Shown in pieces: positions 1 through 8,375 of a stretch of 62,336 nt of DNA. Every line of letters starts with the position of its first letter. Positions within the stretch are counted from its first letter, which is position 1. Under the pieces are notes generated by a model, which saw only the letters and a list, made by a program, of their open reading frames with translations, made no database searches and was not told the origin of the DNA. Made by a program: the position numbers and the translations under genes. This DNA comes from a bacterium (GTDB taxonomy: Bacteria; Bacillota; Clostridia; Lachnospirales; Lachnospiraceae): the NCBI GenBank assembly GCA_028727105.1, contig JAQYOU010000042.1:1-62336 (forward strand), written 5' to 3'.

Positions 1-317
1 GTACTTCCGGAACGATAATAATATTTTCCGCGAAAACTTATTAAAGATGGGTATTTATCAACAATTATCTGCAGATACTCAAGTTCGCCTTTATATAACA
101 AATTCACATCTGCAATAATTCCCATTGTGTCCGTAATTTTATTAGGAATTCGCTCTAATAAATCTCTTGCATTATCAATACCTACAACATTACCATCGTC
201 ATCCGTACCTATGTATATTGTTCCACCGTAGGCATTGGCATATCCACAAATCCATTTTAAATACTCATCTTGCCATGATTCCTTCCACTCTATAGATTGA
301 TGTTCTTTTTCTTTCAT
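1..317 (-). CDS. AlbA_2 (Schlafen-like) domain protein, C-terminus cut by window edge
   Basis: The visible N-terminal ~105 residues match the AlbA_2 domain seen in bacterial Schlafen-related and putative transcriptional regulators. They show ESW...YLKWICGYANAYGGTIYIG, then a D-D-D-G-N-V-V-G-I turn, then DARDLLERIPNKI-type helix residues, ADVNLL, and the RGKYYYRSGST end. Schlafen AlbA_2 domains bind nucleic acid, and some family members are nucleases or act in defence. The start is taken at the ATG at 315-317, in frame with the whole domain; its ribosome binding site is weak. It is the most downstream visible gene of the minus-strand cargo train. Usual family members run on to a C-terminal winged-helix or ATPase-like part that lies outside the window, so the full architecture is unknown. 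The domain call is firm, the role is not. Confidence 0.85.
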   Translation of the reverse strand, partial: MKEKEHQSIEWKESWQDEYLKWICGYANAYGGTIYIGTDDDGNVVGIDNARDLLERIPNKITDTMGIIADVNLLYKGELEYLQIIVDKYPSLISFRGKYYYRSGS

Positions 318-350
318 ATATGCACCAACTTTCTTTATTTCTAAAGTATT

Positions 351-746
351 TTACCGGTTATCATTATTTTCAACTTTTACTGACACCTTGACCAATTTAT
401 TTCGTTCTTTAATCCAAATAAATATTTTTACAGCTATGGCAACCGCCACAATACTGCATATGCCAATATCGACTTGTATTTTATGTGCCATAACAAATTT
501 ACCAGTCCAAATCACTCCATATGTAATAGCCCACATAACGATAAAATAAATAGTTCGAATAATCCAGTGAAAAAATGATCCTGCTGCTCTCCCTGAAATA
601 AAATCCCCATGATATAAACTTCCAACTTTATCATACGCAATCAAATATGCAATATATCCGATTACTCCTAATAAAATCCATTCATAATACCAATCAATCG
701 GTAATCCCAATGGTTCTGTAGCTAAATCAAAAATAAATTTAAACAT
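351..746 (-). CDS. Small membrane protein, function unknown
   Basis: 131 residues with three probable membrane segments, near residues 18-40 (WILLGVIGYIAYLIAY), 57-80 (IIRTIYFIVMWAITYGVIW) and 90-112 (IGICSIVAVAIAVKIFIWI). A short charged tail follows (KERNKLVKVSVKVENNDNR). No known family was recognised. It begins directly where the XRE-NUDIX gene ends (746/747), so it is almost certainly translated from the same message. Small multi-span proteins often sit beside effector genes in defence or toxin modules, but nothing in the sequence proves that here. Confidence 0.7.
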   Translation of the reverse strand: MFKFIFDLATEPLGLPIDWYYEWILLGVIGYIAYLIAYDKVGSLYHGDFISGRAAGSFFHWIIRTIYFIVMWAITYGVIWTGKFVMAHKIQVDIGICSIVAVAIAVKIFIWIKERNKLVKVSVKVENNDNR

Positions 747-1463
747 TTAACTCCTTTCTTTGTCCACTTCAGTAAAGAAGTATTCCAATGTATCTACAAA
801 CATATTTGCGTCAAATAATTCTTTTATTTGCTCCCTGTTCATCCAAGCAACCTGTGCCACTTCATCTGTTGTGGCATTGCCCAAATCAACCTCTCCGTCA
901 TATTCAAACAGCCAAACGTCAACAATTTTATTAACCACTTTTCCAAACTCGATTTTTTTAATGTCCGATAAAATAACTTGACCTTTTTCTGGTAATAAAT
1001 CTACTCCAACTTCTTCTTTTGCTTCTCTAAGCGCTCCTTGCAGACTGTCCTCTCCTTTAACTACTGAACCATCCACACACTCCCATACCAAAGGAAATGC
1101 TGTTCTATTTGCTGAGCGCTGTGCAATCAGATACTGTCCCTTCGAATTACGAATCCACACATGCACCACCAGATGGTATCCGTCTATCGGTAACTGTTCT
1201 CCTCTGACATGATCTTTTCCCAGAAGCTCTCTGTTCTCATTATACAAATCCCATATTTCTGCATCCGGCACATACTCCACAATATCCCCAAAGTCTGCAT
1301 GTAAGGTTTTGCAGATTTTGCTAAGAATTGTAAGGCTCACCTCTTCATCACGGCGAAGCTTTGTCATTGTGTTAGGGGCAATTTCTGCCTTCTTACGCAA
1401 ATCTGATTTGCTCATTTCTTTATCCACTAATAATTTCCATAATCGTTTATATGATACAGCCAT
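747..1463 (-). CDS. XRE helix-turn-helix and NUDIX hydrolase fusion protein
   Basis: An N-terminal Cro/C1-type helix-turn-helix (residues ~1-70: WKLLVDKEMSKSDLRKKA, then NTMTKLRRDEEVSL) is joined to a NUDIX domain (~90-235). The NUDIX box is complete: G-x5-E-x7-R-E-A-K-E-E-V-G. NUDIX enzymes cleave nucleoside diphosphates linked to another group, so this may be a ligand-sensing repressor or an enzyme that also binds DNA. The start at 1463 is chosen because GGGAG lies 8 nt upstream; an ATG 15 nt earlier has no such site. It lies between the helicase gene (13-nt gap to its stop) and the small membrane protein (abutting). The fold assignments are firm; the substrate and any operator are unknown. 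Confidence 0.85.
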   Translation of the reverse strand: MAVSYKRLWKLLVDKEMSKSDLRKKAEIAPNTMTKLRRDEEVSLTILSKICKTLHADFGDIVEYVPDAEIWDLYNENRELLGKDHVRGEQLPIDGYHLVVHVWIRNSKGQYLIAQRSANRTAFPLVWECVDGSVVKGEDSLQGALREAKEEVGVDLLPEKGQVILSDIKKIEFGKVVNKIVDVWLFEYDGEVDLGNATTDEVAQVAWMNREQIKELFDANMFVDTLEYFFTEVDKERS

Positions 1464-1490
1464 AATAGCATCTCCCATTTCTTATTTTCG

Positions 1491-4220
1491 TTATCCTACC
1501 AACTTGTCCAGCATCTCTATAATCTTTTCTCTTTCACCGCTGCCATTTGTTTTAAATCTCAGTAATGGAATTTCATACAGCTCCATAATATGATTTTTCA
1601 GCAAATCTCTTGAAGCCTGAACGGTATCCTCTTTATGGTATTCATATCCGTCAACTTCAATCGCCAACACAGGCTTTTTACCAATTCTGTTATAAATCAG
1701 AAAATCCAAATGTGTTGCTGGATTCATTGCATACTGACATTCCTGCTCATTTAATAATTCTGGATTCTTAATCAACATATTCAACGGAAAATGGCAAACA
1801 ACATCCAAGCTTGAATACTTGTTATCGGCTATTATTTCCTCTATTAATGAATACATCAGATTCTCCGAATCATATTCTGATATCTTTTTATGCATCTTCA
1901 AATATGCTATTCTTTCCTCGGTATACTGCTTGTAAAGGTAATCAAAAATCGAATAAATCTTGCTTTCAGTAACCTCAAAATTATTATACTGAATGTAATC
2001 TATCAATTCTGTTATATTGCGCTCTTTTGATTGCTCATTTCCAGTTACAACCAGCATCAATTTCTTTTTCGCTCTTGATACAGCAACATTGATTAAATAA
2101 GGATCATCTGCAAAATCAGATATCTCATCATCCACAGTAGATATAATAATATTCTCTTTTTCCTTGCCCTGGAACTTATGCACTGTAGCCGCATCAATAT
2201 CTGTTATCTCCTTGCTTAATGCTTCTACCTGATTTTTGTACGGTGCAATAATTCCTGTCTCCTCCGGATTGGAAACATATTTTGGTATAATCTCATTTTT
2301 AATAACATCTATCTGGCGCTGACTATAATGGTTACGCTCATGATTTCCCGCTACCGTTTTTACTACCGATAAAACATCCTCTTCACCCTTATCCGTTGTC
2401 ATAATAATCAATTCACCACGATAGAATTTCTGATTACAGAAATTTATTATTTTAGGGTGACACCTATAATGTTCCCGTAACAATGTTTGTGTTACATTTG
2501 GCATAACATCCAAAATGGATTGCAGAAAACTGTTTGTATACTGGTATCCTTCACTCACATTAAAACTGTCAAATATAGCTTTTGCTTTGGCTTTTATATC
2601 ATCTTTAACAACATTAGGAAGTTGCTTGGTATCACCCACAATAACAACATTCCTTGCACAGGACAGTGCCAACGCACCGGTTGCAATATCTACCTGTGAT
2701 GCCTCATCCATGATAAGGTAATCATACACCACATCTGAATTCAGGCTGTTTCTTGATGAAAATGTTGTACTTAATATAACCGGATACTCAGCCAGTACAT
2801 CATATGATTCTTTCCACAAATTATCTTCACTAAATATCTTTCTACTGCTCTTACCTTCATATTTTCTTGCCAGTTTGTCCTTCAGCACAACCATTGACTG
2901 ATTACATAAATCATCAAGCAAATTCTTATTAACATTATTTAAATACTTTTCAATATCTGCAATTTCTACAGACAATTCCTCCTGCTTTGCACCATAATAC
3001 ATAGCTTGAAAAGTTGTAATTATTTTTGAAATATCTTGCTTATAGAAATTCCAATCGATTACTCCATATTTAAATAAGGCTTTTATCTTAAACCAAAATC
3101 CTATTGCCTTTTTCTCTTCCGAAATCAACTGGCACTCCTGCCACAATACCATCCAATGTTTTGATGATAGTTTTTTCTTAAAATTTATATTGTCTGTATC
3201 AACATCTGATTCTTCGACATATTGATTGAAATATTCCTGTTCTGTATCCAACTGTGAAAGTTCCTGCCTTAAACACGCAAGTTTCTCCTGCTTATCAAAA
3301 ACAGTTTTTAACTGACTGGATTGCTCTGCTATTCTCTTCTGCAAATCATAAGAATTTTCATTTGTTTTCCAAAGCGAAAAGTCTGGATAATTTGTATCCT
3401 GATGCTCAACAAATATTTTCTTGTTCTTAGAACTTCCTAATGTTGCAGCAACAAAACCCAAATTGTACTTGGGTGATGATAATTTTTCATATACATTTTC
3501 TGTTGCCGAATTATTGTTGGATACTATCTGTACCGTTTTTCCTTGCATCAATATATTGGCAATTATATTTAATATCGTCTGCGTCTTACCTGTTCCGGGA
3601 GGTCCCTGTATAACACTAATCTGATTCTCCATGGCATTTTTCACAGCCTTGTACTGACTGTTATTGCATCCAAATGGGAAAATCGGAATGTATTCCCGTC
3701 CTATTCTTTTCTCTTGCAATAATGATGGATTCAAATACTTTGCTAAAGCCACATCACTACCCACAAAAGAAATCTTGTCAAACCTCTTAGACAATAGTTT
3801 TTCACCAGTCTCTTCATTCCTAATATTACTCAAACCTGCAATTTGCTTTATATATTCAAATACATTTGATGATTGACTCTGAGTAAGACATGATTCAATA
3901 ATATATAACTCGCTACGACGATAATCTCTTTCACTACCATCGCCAAAACAAATATGCCAATAAGTCTCGTATGTACTTCTAAATACATATATTGCTTTAA
4001 TGTCAAAGAACTCCCGTCCATCTCTGCTAATGCGATACATATTAGGATTTAAAACATCTGGATCACTCAATTTTTCCACATTCAAATATGCATAAGAGTA
4101 TGTTTTCCCAGTATTGAATTTTACATCCCATTTTTGGGTATTTCTATTGTACACACATGACATTATTTCGGATGTCTTTATTTCACCTTTAATAATGACC
4201 ATATAATATCTTGTATTCAT
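1491..4220 (-). CDS. SF1 (UPF1/Dna2-like) helicase with C-terminal nuclease-like domain
   Basis: 909 residues. The superfamily 1 helicase motifs appear in order: Walker A GPPGTGKTQT (~206), Walker B LIMDEASQVD (~507), motif III VGDTKQLPN, motif IV LREHYRCHP, motif V HKFQGKEKENIIIST and motif VI VAVSRAKKKLML. An insertion of about 240 residues, rich in charged helices, lies between Walker A and Walker B. The last ~120 residues contain HLDFLIYNRIGKKPVLAIEVDG followed by a lysine-rich helix and PLLRF, as in the Vsr/DUF2726-like PD-(D/E)XK families. Such helicase-nuclease fusions are frequent in defence islands. The N-terminal ~170 residues resemble no family I know. RBS GAGAGG lies before the ATG. 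An NTP-driven nucleic-acid helicase is a firm call; an anti-phage role is inference. Confidence 0.88.
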   Translation of the reverse strand: MNTRYYMVIIKGEIKTSEIMSCVYNRNTQKWDVKFNTGKTYSYAYLNVEKLSDPDVLNPNMYRISRDGREFFDIKAIYVFRSTYETYWHICFGDGSERDYRRSELYIIESCLTQSQSSNVFEYIKQIAGLSNIRNEETGEKLLSKRFDKISFVGSDVALAKYLNPSLLQEKRIGREYIPIFPFGCNNSQYKAVKNAMENQISVIQGPPGTGKTQTILNIIANILMQGKTVQIVSNNNSATENVYEKLSSPKYNLGFVAATLGSSKNKKIFVEHQDTNYPDFSLWKTNENSYDLQKRIAEQSSQLKTVFDKQEKLACLRQELSQLDTEQEYFNQYVEESDVDTDNINFKKKLSSKHWMVLWQECQLISEEKKAIGFWFKIKALFKYGVIDWNFYKQDISKIITTFQAMYYGAKQEELSVEIADIEKYLNNVNKNLLDDLCNQSMVVLKDKLARKYEGKSSRKIFSEDNLWKESYDVLAEYPVILSTTFSSRNSLNSDVVYDYLIMDEASQVDIATGALALSCARNVVIVGDTKQLPNVVKDDIKAKAKAIFDSFNVSEGYQYTNSFLQSILDVMPNVTQTLLREHYRCHPKIINFCNQKFYRGELIIMTTDKGEEDVLSVVKTVAGNHERNHYSQRQIDVIKNEIIPKYVSNPEETGIIAPYKNQVEALSKEITDIDAATVHKFQGKEKENIIISTVDDEISDFADDPYLINVAVSRAKKKLMLVVTGNEQSKERNITELIDYIQYNNFEVTESKIYSIFDYLYKQYTEERIAYLKMHKKISEYDSENLMYSLIEEIIADNKYSSLDVVCHFPLNMLIKNPELLNEQECQYAMNPATHLDFLIYNRIGKKPVLAIEVDGYEYHKEDTVQASRDLLKNHIMELYEIPLLRFKTNGSGEREKIIEMLDKLVG

Positions 4221-4230
4221 CTATACCTCT

Positions 4231-4827
4231 CTACTTCTTATCCGCACGCTGTTTTCCCTTAAATTCCTTCTCCACATGACAATGTTCCTGTTTGCCAACC
4301 AACTTATCACCTTCAAAATCCAATTCAATAATATATGGCATCCAGTCGATAATTCTTAGAAAATCTTCACATCCAAAACTGTTATCATAAAAATTCAATA
4401 TAGTACTAAGGGCAGTACCATGGGTTCCTAAAACAATATCTTTATCCGTATTATCTGATAAAATCTCGTTCAGCGCCTCTATGTTACGATTTTGAACCAT
4501 AGCAATGGATTCTCCACCCTCTTCATGATAATCATGGTCAGCCCAACGTTTCTGGAACATTCCGTGGTTGTTGCCATCAGGACCTTTTTCACGCTCCCTT
4601 AATCTCTCATCCGTTATAATCTCTTTTGAGATAAAAGCTGCCGCATCTGCAATGGTATCCATGCTGCGTTTGTATGGACTACAAAAAAACGCATCTATTT
4701 TCTTGTCCTTCAAAAATTCTAGTACAATTGCAGAATCTTTCTTGCCTTCTTCCGTCAAAGGTCTTGTTCTGTCTTCTTTCCAATCATGTTCCGGCTGTGC
4801 GTGACGCACGAAATACACTCTTGTCAT
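4231..4827 (-). CDS. Histidine phosphatase (phosphoglycerate mutase-like) family protein
   Basis: 198 residues. It has the N-terminal RHG-type motif (VYFVRHAQPE), which supplies the phospho-accepting histidine, then LTEEGKKD, then CSPYKRSMDT, the catalytic glutamate region (LREREKG), and the second histidine in LGTHGTALS. This is the branch-1 histidine phosphatase pattern, usually acting on small phosphorylated metabolites. The start at 4827 is preferred because AGGAG lies 7 nt upstream; an upstream in-frame codon would add eight residues with no RBS. The gene follows the methyltransferase stop almost directly. Substrate unknown; the neighbours (NUDIX, GNAT, methyltransferase) suggest work on the same small molecule. 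Confidence 0.88.
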   Translation of the reverse strand: MTRVYFVRHAQPEHDWKEDRTRPLTEEGKKDSAIVLEFLKDKKIDAFFCSPYKRSMDTIADAAAFISKEIITDERLREREKGPDGNNHGMFQKRWADHDYHEEGGESIAMVQNRNIEALNEILSDNTDKDIVLGTHGTALSTILNFYDNSFGCEDFLRIIDWMPYIIELDFEGDKLVGKQEHCHVEKEFKGKQRADKK

Positions 4828-4837
4828 ACCGTGTCTC

Positions 4838-5539
4838 CTATCTCTTCTCAATCATCAAATGATGAAAAAATGCGATGTCTTTATATCCATCCATATCCGA
4901 TACTCGCATCTCGATTTCCACCATTTTATCCTGCCAGTCAACATCCTTATGTATTTCCTGATTTTGTTGCATATCCCAGAAAGTTCTCATCCCCAGTGTC
5001 TTCGTAATTGCAAGTTCCGGACACCATTTTTCAATATCTGCATCCTCATAGTAACGAATTGCTCCGTACTTGGAAGCCATTCCATCATTACCGTCCAACA
5101 GGCTATGGGCATGTTCAAAATCATTTAAAAGTACAACCATCTGCATAACCCTACCTGCACGATTATGTTTCACAATAGAAATCTTGCCATTAGGTTTTAA
5201 AATCCTTGCAAATTCCTTAACAATATCTGGTCTGTCTTCGGCATACTCCAAAACATTGTGGCAGATAATCATATCAAAAGTCTCATCATCAAATTTATGC
5301 AATTCCTCGGTACTACCAACAATTTGTGTATATTGGTTATCTATCCATCGCTCTTTTATGCTATCTCCATCCGGTTCAATGGCTGTTACATCGTTATGCT
5401 CTGCCAGATAGTTTGCGGTTACTCCTATACCACTTCCAAAATCAAGTATCTTCTTATCTCGAATTTCTCCTAATTGTTTCCATACAATTCTCTTCATGAG
5501 ACATTCCCAAGGTTGTAAGTCTGTTACTTTATGCATCAT
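4838..5539 (-). CDS. Class I SAM-dependent methyltransferase
   Basis: 233 residues. The Rossmann-type AdoMet site is clear: motif I KILDFGSGIGVTANYLAEH, the acidic end of strand 2 (TAIEPDG), then FDMIICHNVLEYAEDRPD and the post-motif helix EFARILKPNGKISIVKHN. It belongs with the Methyltransf_11/25-type small-molecule methyltransferases rather than base or RNA methylases, since no catalytic NPPY/DPPY is seen. Its ATG overlaps the stop codon of the preceding GNAT gene (ATGA-type overlap at 5536-5539), which indicates translational coupling. Substrate unknown. Confidence 0.88.
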   Translation of the reverse strand: MMHKVTDLQPWECLMKRIVWKQLGEIRDKKILDFGSGIGVTANYLAEHNDVTAIEPDGDSIKERWIDNQYTQIVGSTEELHKFDDETFDMIICHNVLEYAEDRPDIVKEFARILKPNGKISIVKHNRAGRVMQMVVLLNDFEHAHSLLDGNDGMASKYGAIRYYEDADIEKWCPELAITKTLGMRTFWDMQQNQEIHKDVDWQDKMVEIEMRVSDMDGYKDIAFFHHLMIEKR

Positions 5540-6003
5540 ACCAGCTCCATTTCATCTTCCATTTTCATAAATCCATATCTCTCATACAAAGGTCGTCCCA
5601 TCGCTGTTGCCTCTAAAGCAATCTGCGACACGCCTTGTTTCTTCGCATTCTTCACCAGTAAATCCAGTGTGTGAATTGCAATTCCCTGTCTTCTATATTC
5701 CGGTGCCGTATACATATTCATAATATACGCTTTTTTACCAGTCGGATTATGATATGTCGGCATTACCTGATAAAAGCTTACACCGCCCGCTCCGATAAAC
5801 TTTCCGTTATCATACACCAAATATGCAATATGCTCTCCGGTTTCCAAAGCACGCCTGTAATATGCATATGATTCTTCCTCAACAGCAGACATATCCTCAT
5901 CATCTGACAACTTATTTGCTGCACGAAGGACAATAATCCTTGTTCTTACCAATTCGTCGAGGTCTTCTATAGACGCTTTTTTGTATTCAAATTTTTGTAT
6001 CAT
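5536..6003 (-). CDS. GNAT family N-acetyltransferase
   Basis: 155 residues of GNAT fold: the acidic N-terminal start (YKKASIEDLDELVRTR), the central strand pair with FIGAGGVSFYQVMP, the acetyl-CoA pyrophosphate loop MYTAPEYRRQGIAIHTLDLL (R-R-Q-G-I-A), and the closing ALEATAMGRPLYERYGF. GNATs of this subfamily acetylate small amines, including antibiotics, or protein N-termini. AGAGGTG precedes the ATG. It overlaps the methyltransferase gene downstream and is probably co-translated with it. No signature of a known aminoglycoside or streptothricin acetyltransferase was recognised. Confidence 0.88.
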   Translation of the reverse strand: MIQKFEYKKASIEDLDELVRTRIIVLRAANKLSDDEDMSAVEEESYAYYRRALETGEHIAYLVYDNGKFIGAGGVSFYQVMPTYHNPTGKKAYIMNMYTAPEYRRQGIAIHTLDLLVKNAKKQGVSQIALEATAMGRPLYERYGFMKMEDEMELV

Positions 6004-6023
6004 TCTGCACCTCTGTCACTACA

Positions 6024-6515
6024 TCAAAACTCCGGCAATTCCAAAAATATAACCTCATTCTCATTTGCTACGCCTGTATATATTTTATCTGAATACTGCC
6101 CAACCAAACAGTAGTGGTCCATAACATACCTCGCTGTGTATGGCATTTCCAGTTCATCCAATTGTTTTAGAGGAAACCATTTCAATTCTCCTTCGTTTGA
6201 GACCAAATCATCACGAACTCCATCTTTAAGCATTGCAAAAAAATAGTAATTCTGTCTTATCTCCCCTTTCGTTCTTCGTAAGGTAACATATCTAAGAGAA
6301 AGATTCCGAATATTATCTTCACGAAGTCCTAGTTCCTCATTCATCTCTCTTAATACACATGCCTTTGCATCATTTAGTTCAAATTCTTCAAAATGACCTC
6401 CGGCAGAACCTGTCCATACATCACTTACAACTTTTCCGCCCTGTCTATATAAGAGCAATATTTTATCATTCTTTAATAAATAAATTGACGTCATATTTCT
6501 TAACTTTCCTGTCAT
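6024..6515 (-). CDS. NUDIX hydrolase
   Basis: 163 residues of NUDIX fold. The second half of the NUDIX box is intact (R-E-M-N-E-E-L-G), preceded by a GSAGGHFE turn. The spacing between the glycine and the RE...EE helix is two residues longer than the textbook box, a variation I have seen in 8-oxo-dGTPase-like members. Residues ~110-163 form the C-terminal helix (WFPLKQLDELEMPYTARYVMDHY). It is probably an 8-oxo-dGTP diphosphatase-like enzyme or one with a metabolite substrate. The RBS is weak, and a second in-frame ATG lies seven codons downstream, so the exact start is uncertain. Confidence 0.82.
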   Translation of the reverse strand: MTGKLRNMTSIYLLKNDKILLLYRQGGKVVSDVWTGSAGGHFEEFELNDAKACVLREMNEELGLREDNIRNLSLRYVTLRRTKGEIRQNYYFFAMLKDGVRDDLVSNEGELKWFPLKQLDELEMPYTARYVMDHYCLVGQYSDKIYTGVANENEVIFLELPEF

Positions 6516-6563
6516 AACTCAAACACTCACTTTCTGTCCTGATCAATAAGGTGTATACATATT

Positions 6564-7013
6564 TCACATATCAATCCACTGAATAAACGCAGTCTTATCC
6601 GAGCTGTTATATCCGGCATTTCGATAAAAATTCAGTGTACCTTCTTCCTTTGAACCTGTAAGCAACATCATCTTGTAGCAATGATTCTCTTCTGCAGTTT
6701 TCTTGGCAAAATTTAGGCAAGCCGTAGCATAACCTTTCTTTCGATACTCCCCATGTGTTACCACATTTTCAACAAATGCATATGGGCGAACATTTCTTGT
6801 GAGATTGGGAATAATCACACATACGCAGGATGCCACGATCTTGCCATCAATCTCACAAACAATAAGATGATGATTGGCATCATTTATAATATTGTCCCAT
6901 GTGCTTCTTAAATGTTGTGAATCTTCCGGTATACTTTTTTCATGAAGATACAGGTAAAGCTGTAATATTTCATCTAAATCATTTTTGTTTGCTTCTCTAA
7001 TCATTTTTTTCAT
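6564..7013 (-). CDS. GNAT family N-acetyltransferase
   Basis: 149 residues. The acetyl-CoA loop reads VVTHGEYRKKGYATACLNFA (R-K-K-G-Y-A), followed by CYKMMLLTGSKEEGTLNFYRNAGY, a typical GNAT C-terminus. The N-terminus IREANKNDLDEILQLYLYLHE is the usual first helix. It is distinct in sequence from the GNAT at 5536-6003, so it is not a recent duplicate. It lies 12 bp downstream of the NUDIX-M24 gene. A second ATG three codons in could also be the start. Substrate unknown. Confidence 0.86.
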   Translation of the reverse strand: MKKMIREANKNDLDEILQLYLYLHEKSIPEDSQHLRSTWDNIINDANHHLIVCEIDGKIVASCVCVIIPNLTRNVRPYAFVENVVTHGEYRKKGYATACLNFAKKTAEENHCYKMMLLTGSKEEGTLNFYRNAGYNSSDKTAFIQWIDM

Positions 7014-7025
7014 CCAATCTATATC

Positions 7026-8144
7026 TTAAAGTTCCATCAGCCCGTTTTCGTCAAAGTAATAAATATTCTCTTTCTTATATCCATACTTTGAATCTGGAAA
7101 TGCTATGTGCGGTTCAAATGTAAAATATTTTACATCACCAAGCTTCGCCTTATTCCCTTTTTCAATATAAATTCTGTCCCCTTTAGTTTTCACAATGGAA
7201 TGCCCCAGATTGCCCATAAAATCAAGATTAACAAATCCATTTTCCACTATGAACTCATTCATATGATAGTACAATTCTTCAAAGGATGTTTCCTTCGTAG
7301 CAAAACGTAACAATTCTGTATGTAATTTCTCTTCCATCTGTAAACCGCTTTTCCATTTCGGATTTTCAATTAGCTCTATATCCTCTACAACCTTGCCATT
7401 TTCTACAATAATAGTTCTCGCATAATCTCCCCAGATATTAGCTACTTGTGGGCTTAAATCAATGGTTATAATATCGTTGTTTCCTATAACTCTATCCGAA
7501 GTTACATACTGCTTACCAGATACAGAAACGGTTGTTTCATCTCCTGCAAAGACAAAGGCTCCAACATCCCAATACCAGAACGAATCTGCACCCAACTCTA
7601 ACAGTTTTCCCTCGCATAACTTTCGAATCTCGAGTAAATTCATTCCCGGCTTGATAATGTTCTTTATGTATTCTATAGTCTGTTTTGCAGCCAGCTGTAT
7701 CTGACTGTAATATTGCCTTTCTATCTGCAGATACTTTTCAATCAATTTAGGCTGAATCATCGGATATGTCCAGCTTTCAGGCAACTCATCCATAAGTTCA
7801 ACCTTCTCTATCTCACTTTCCAGCTTACCAGAAAATTCCGTTATTTCCGCAAGACATAATAATCCAAATGTTTCCTCACCGGTCTCATTTACACTATTCT
7901 TACCCGTAACAGAATAAACACATATTGGCTTAATATCAAACTGTATGGCACCTGTTTCTTCCTGAAGTTCTCTCTTAGCAGTTTCCAAAATATCTTCTCC
8001 AACTTCACGATGACCTCCCGGAGCCTCGTAGGTATCTCGTTCCTTATGTTTGCAAAATACCCATTTTCCATTGCTCTGTGAAATAATGACTGCAAATTTC
8101 AATAGTGAATCATCTACTGTATCATAAAATTTTACTTCCAACAT
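7026..8144 (-). CDS. NUDIX hydrolase fused to M24 (creatinase/aminopeptidase fold) protein
   Basis: 372 residues with two enzyme domains. Residues ~10-140 are NUDIX with a perfect box, G-x5-E-x7-R-E-L-Q-E-E-T-G. Residues ~150-372 have the pita-bread M24 fold. The five metal ligands of the family seem present: two aspartates in ITIDLSPQVANIWGDYART, a histidine in GNLGHSI, and glutamates in FTFEPHIAF and the C-terminal KKENIYYF. M24 proteins cleave X-Pro or Met peptide bonds, or C-N bonds as in creatinase. I know of no characterised NUDIX-M24 fusion, so the joint reaction is open. RBS AAGGAG lies 9 nt before the ATG. The gene sits in the middle of the cargo train. Confidence 0.85.
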   Translation of the reverse strand: MLEVKFYDTVDDSLLKFAVIISQSNGKWVFCKHKERDTYEAPGGHREVGEDILETAKRELQEETGAIQFDIKPICVYSVTGKNSVNETGEETFGLLCLAEITEFSGKLESEIEKVELMDELPESWTYPMIQPKLIEKYLQIERQYYSQIQLAAKQTIEYIKNIIKPGMNLLEIRKLCEGKLLELGADSFWYWDVGAFVFAGDETTVSVSGKQYVTSDRVIGNNDIITIDLSPQVANIWGDYARTIIVENGKVVEDIELIENPKWKSGLQMEEKLHTELLRFATKETSFEELYYHMNEFIVENGFVNLDFMGNLGHSIVKTKGDRIYIEKGNKAKLGDVKYFTFEPHIAFPDSKYGYKKENIYYFDENGLMEL

Positions 8145-8145
8145 A

Positions 8146-8367
8146 TCACTTTTCTCCTTCCCATTCTGCTAAAAATTCTACAAGGTACTCCTCCATAACA
8201 GCTTGTCTATGCTCAGCCATTTTCTTTGCAGACTCAGTATTTATCATATCTTTAAGCAGCAAGAGTTTTTCATAAAAGTGATTAATACTTGTAGAATTAT
8301 GGTTCTGATGATAATCTGCCTTATTCTTATTAAGCAACGCCATAATAATATATCTTTTACTCATCAT
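8146..8367 (-). pseudogene. C-terminal remnant of a YedJ-like HD-domain phosphohydrolase
   Basis: 73 residues. Residues ~28-73 (SINHFYEKLLLLKDMINTES, then AKKMAEHR...MEEYLVEFLAEWEG) match the well-conserved C-terminal tail of HD-superfamily hydrolases of the YedJ type. The catalytic HD part, about 150 residues, is absent. The N-terminal ~25 residues do not look like the family. The open frame is still tightly placed between the nuclease gene (8-bp gap) and the NUDIX-M24 gene (1-bp gap). It is most likely a truncated leftover. Less likely is a short helical peptide that has kept a use. Confidence 0.6.
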
Positions 8368-8375
8368 CTTGTATC

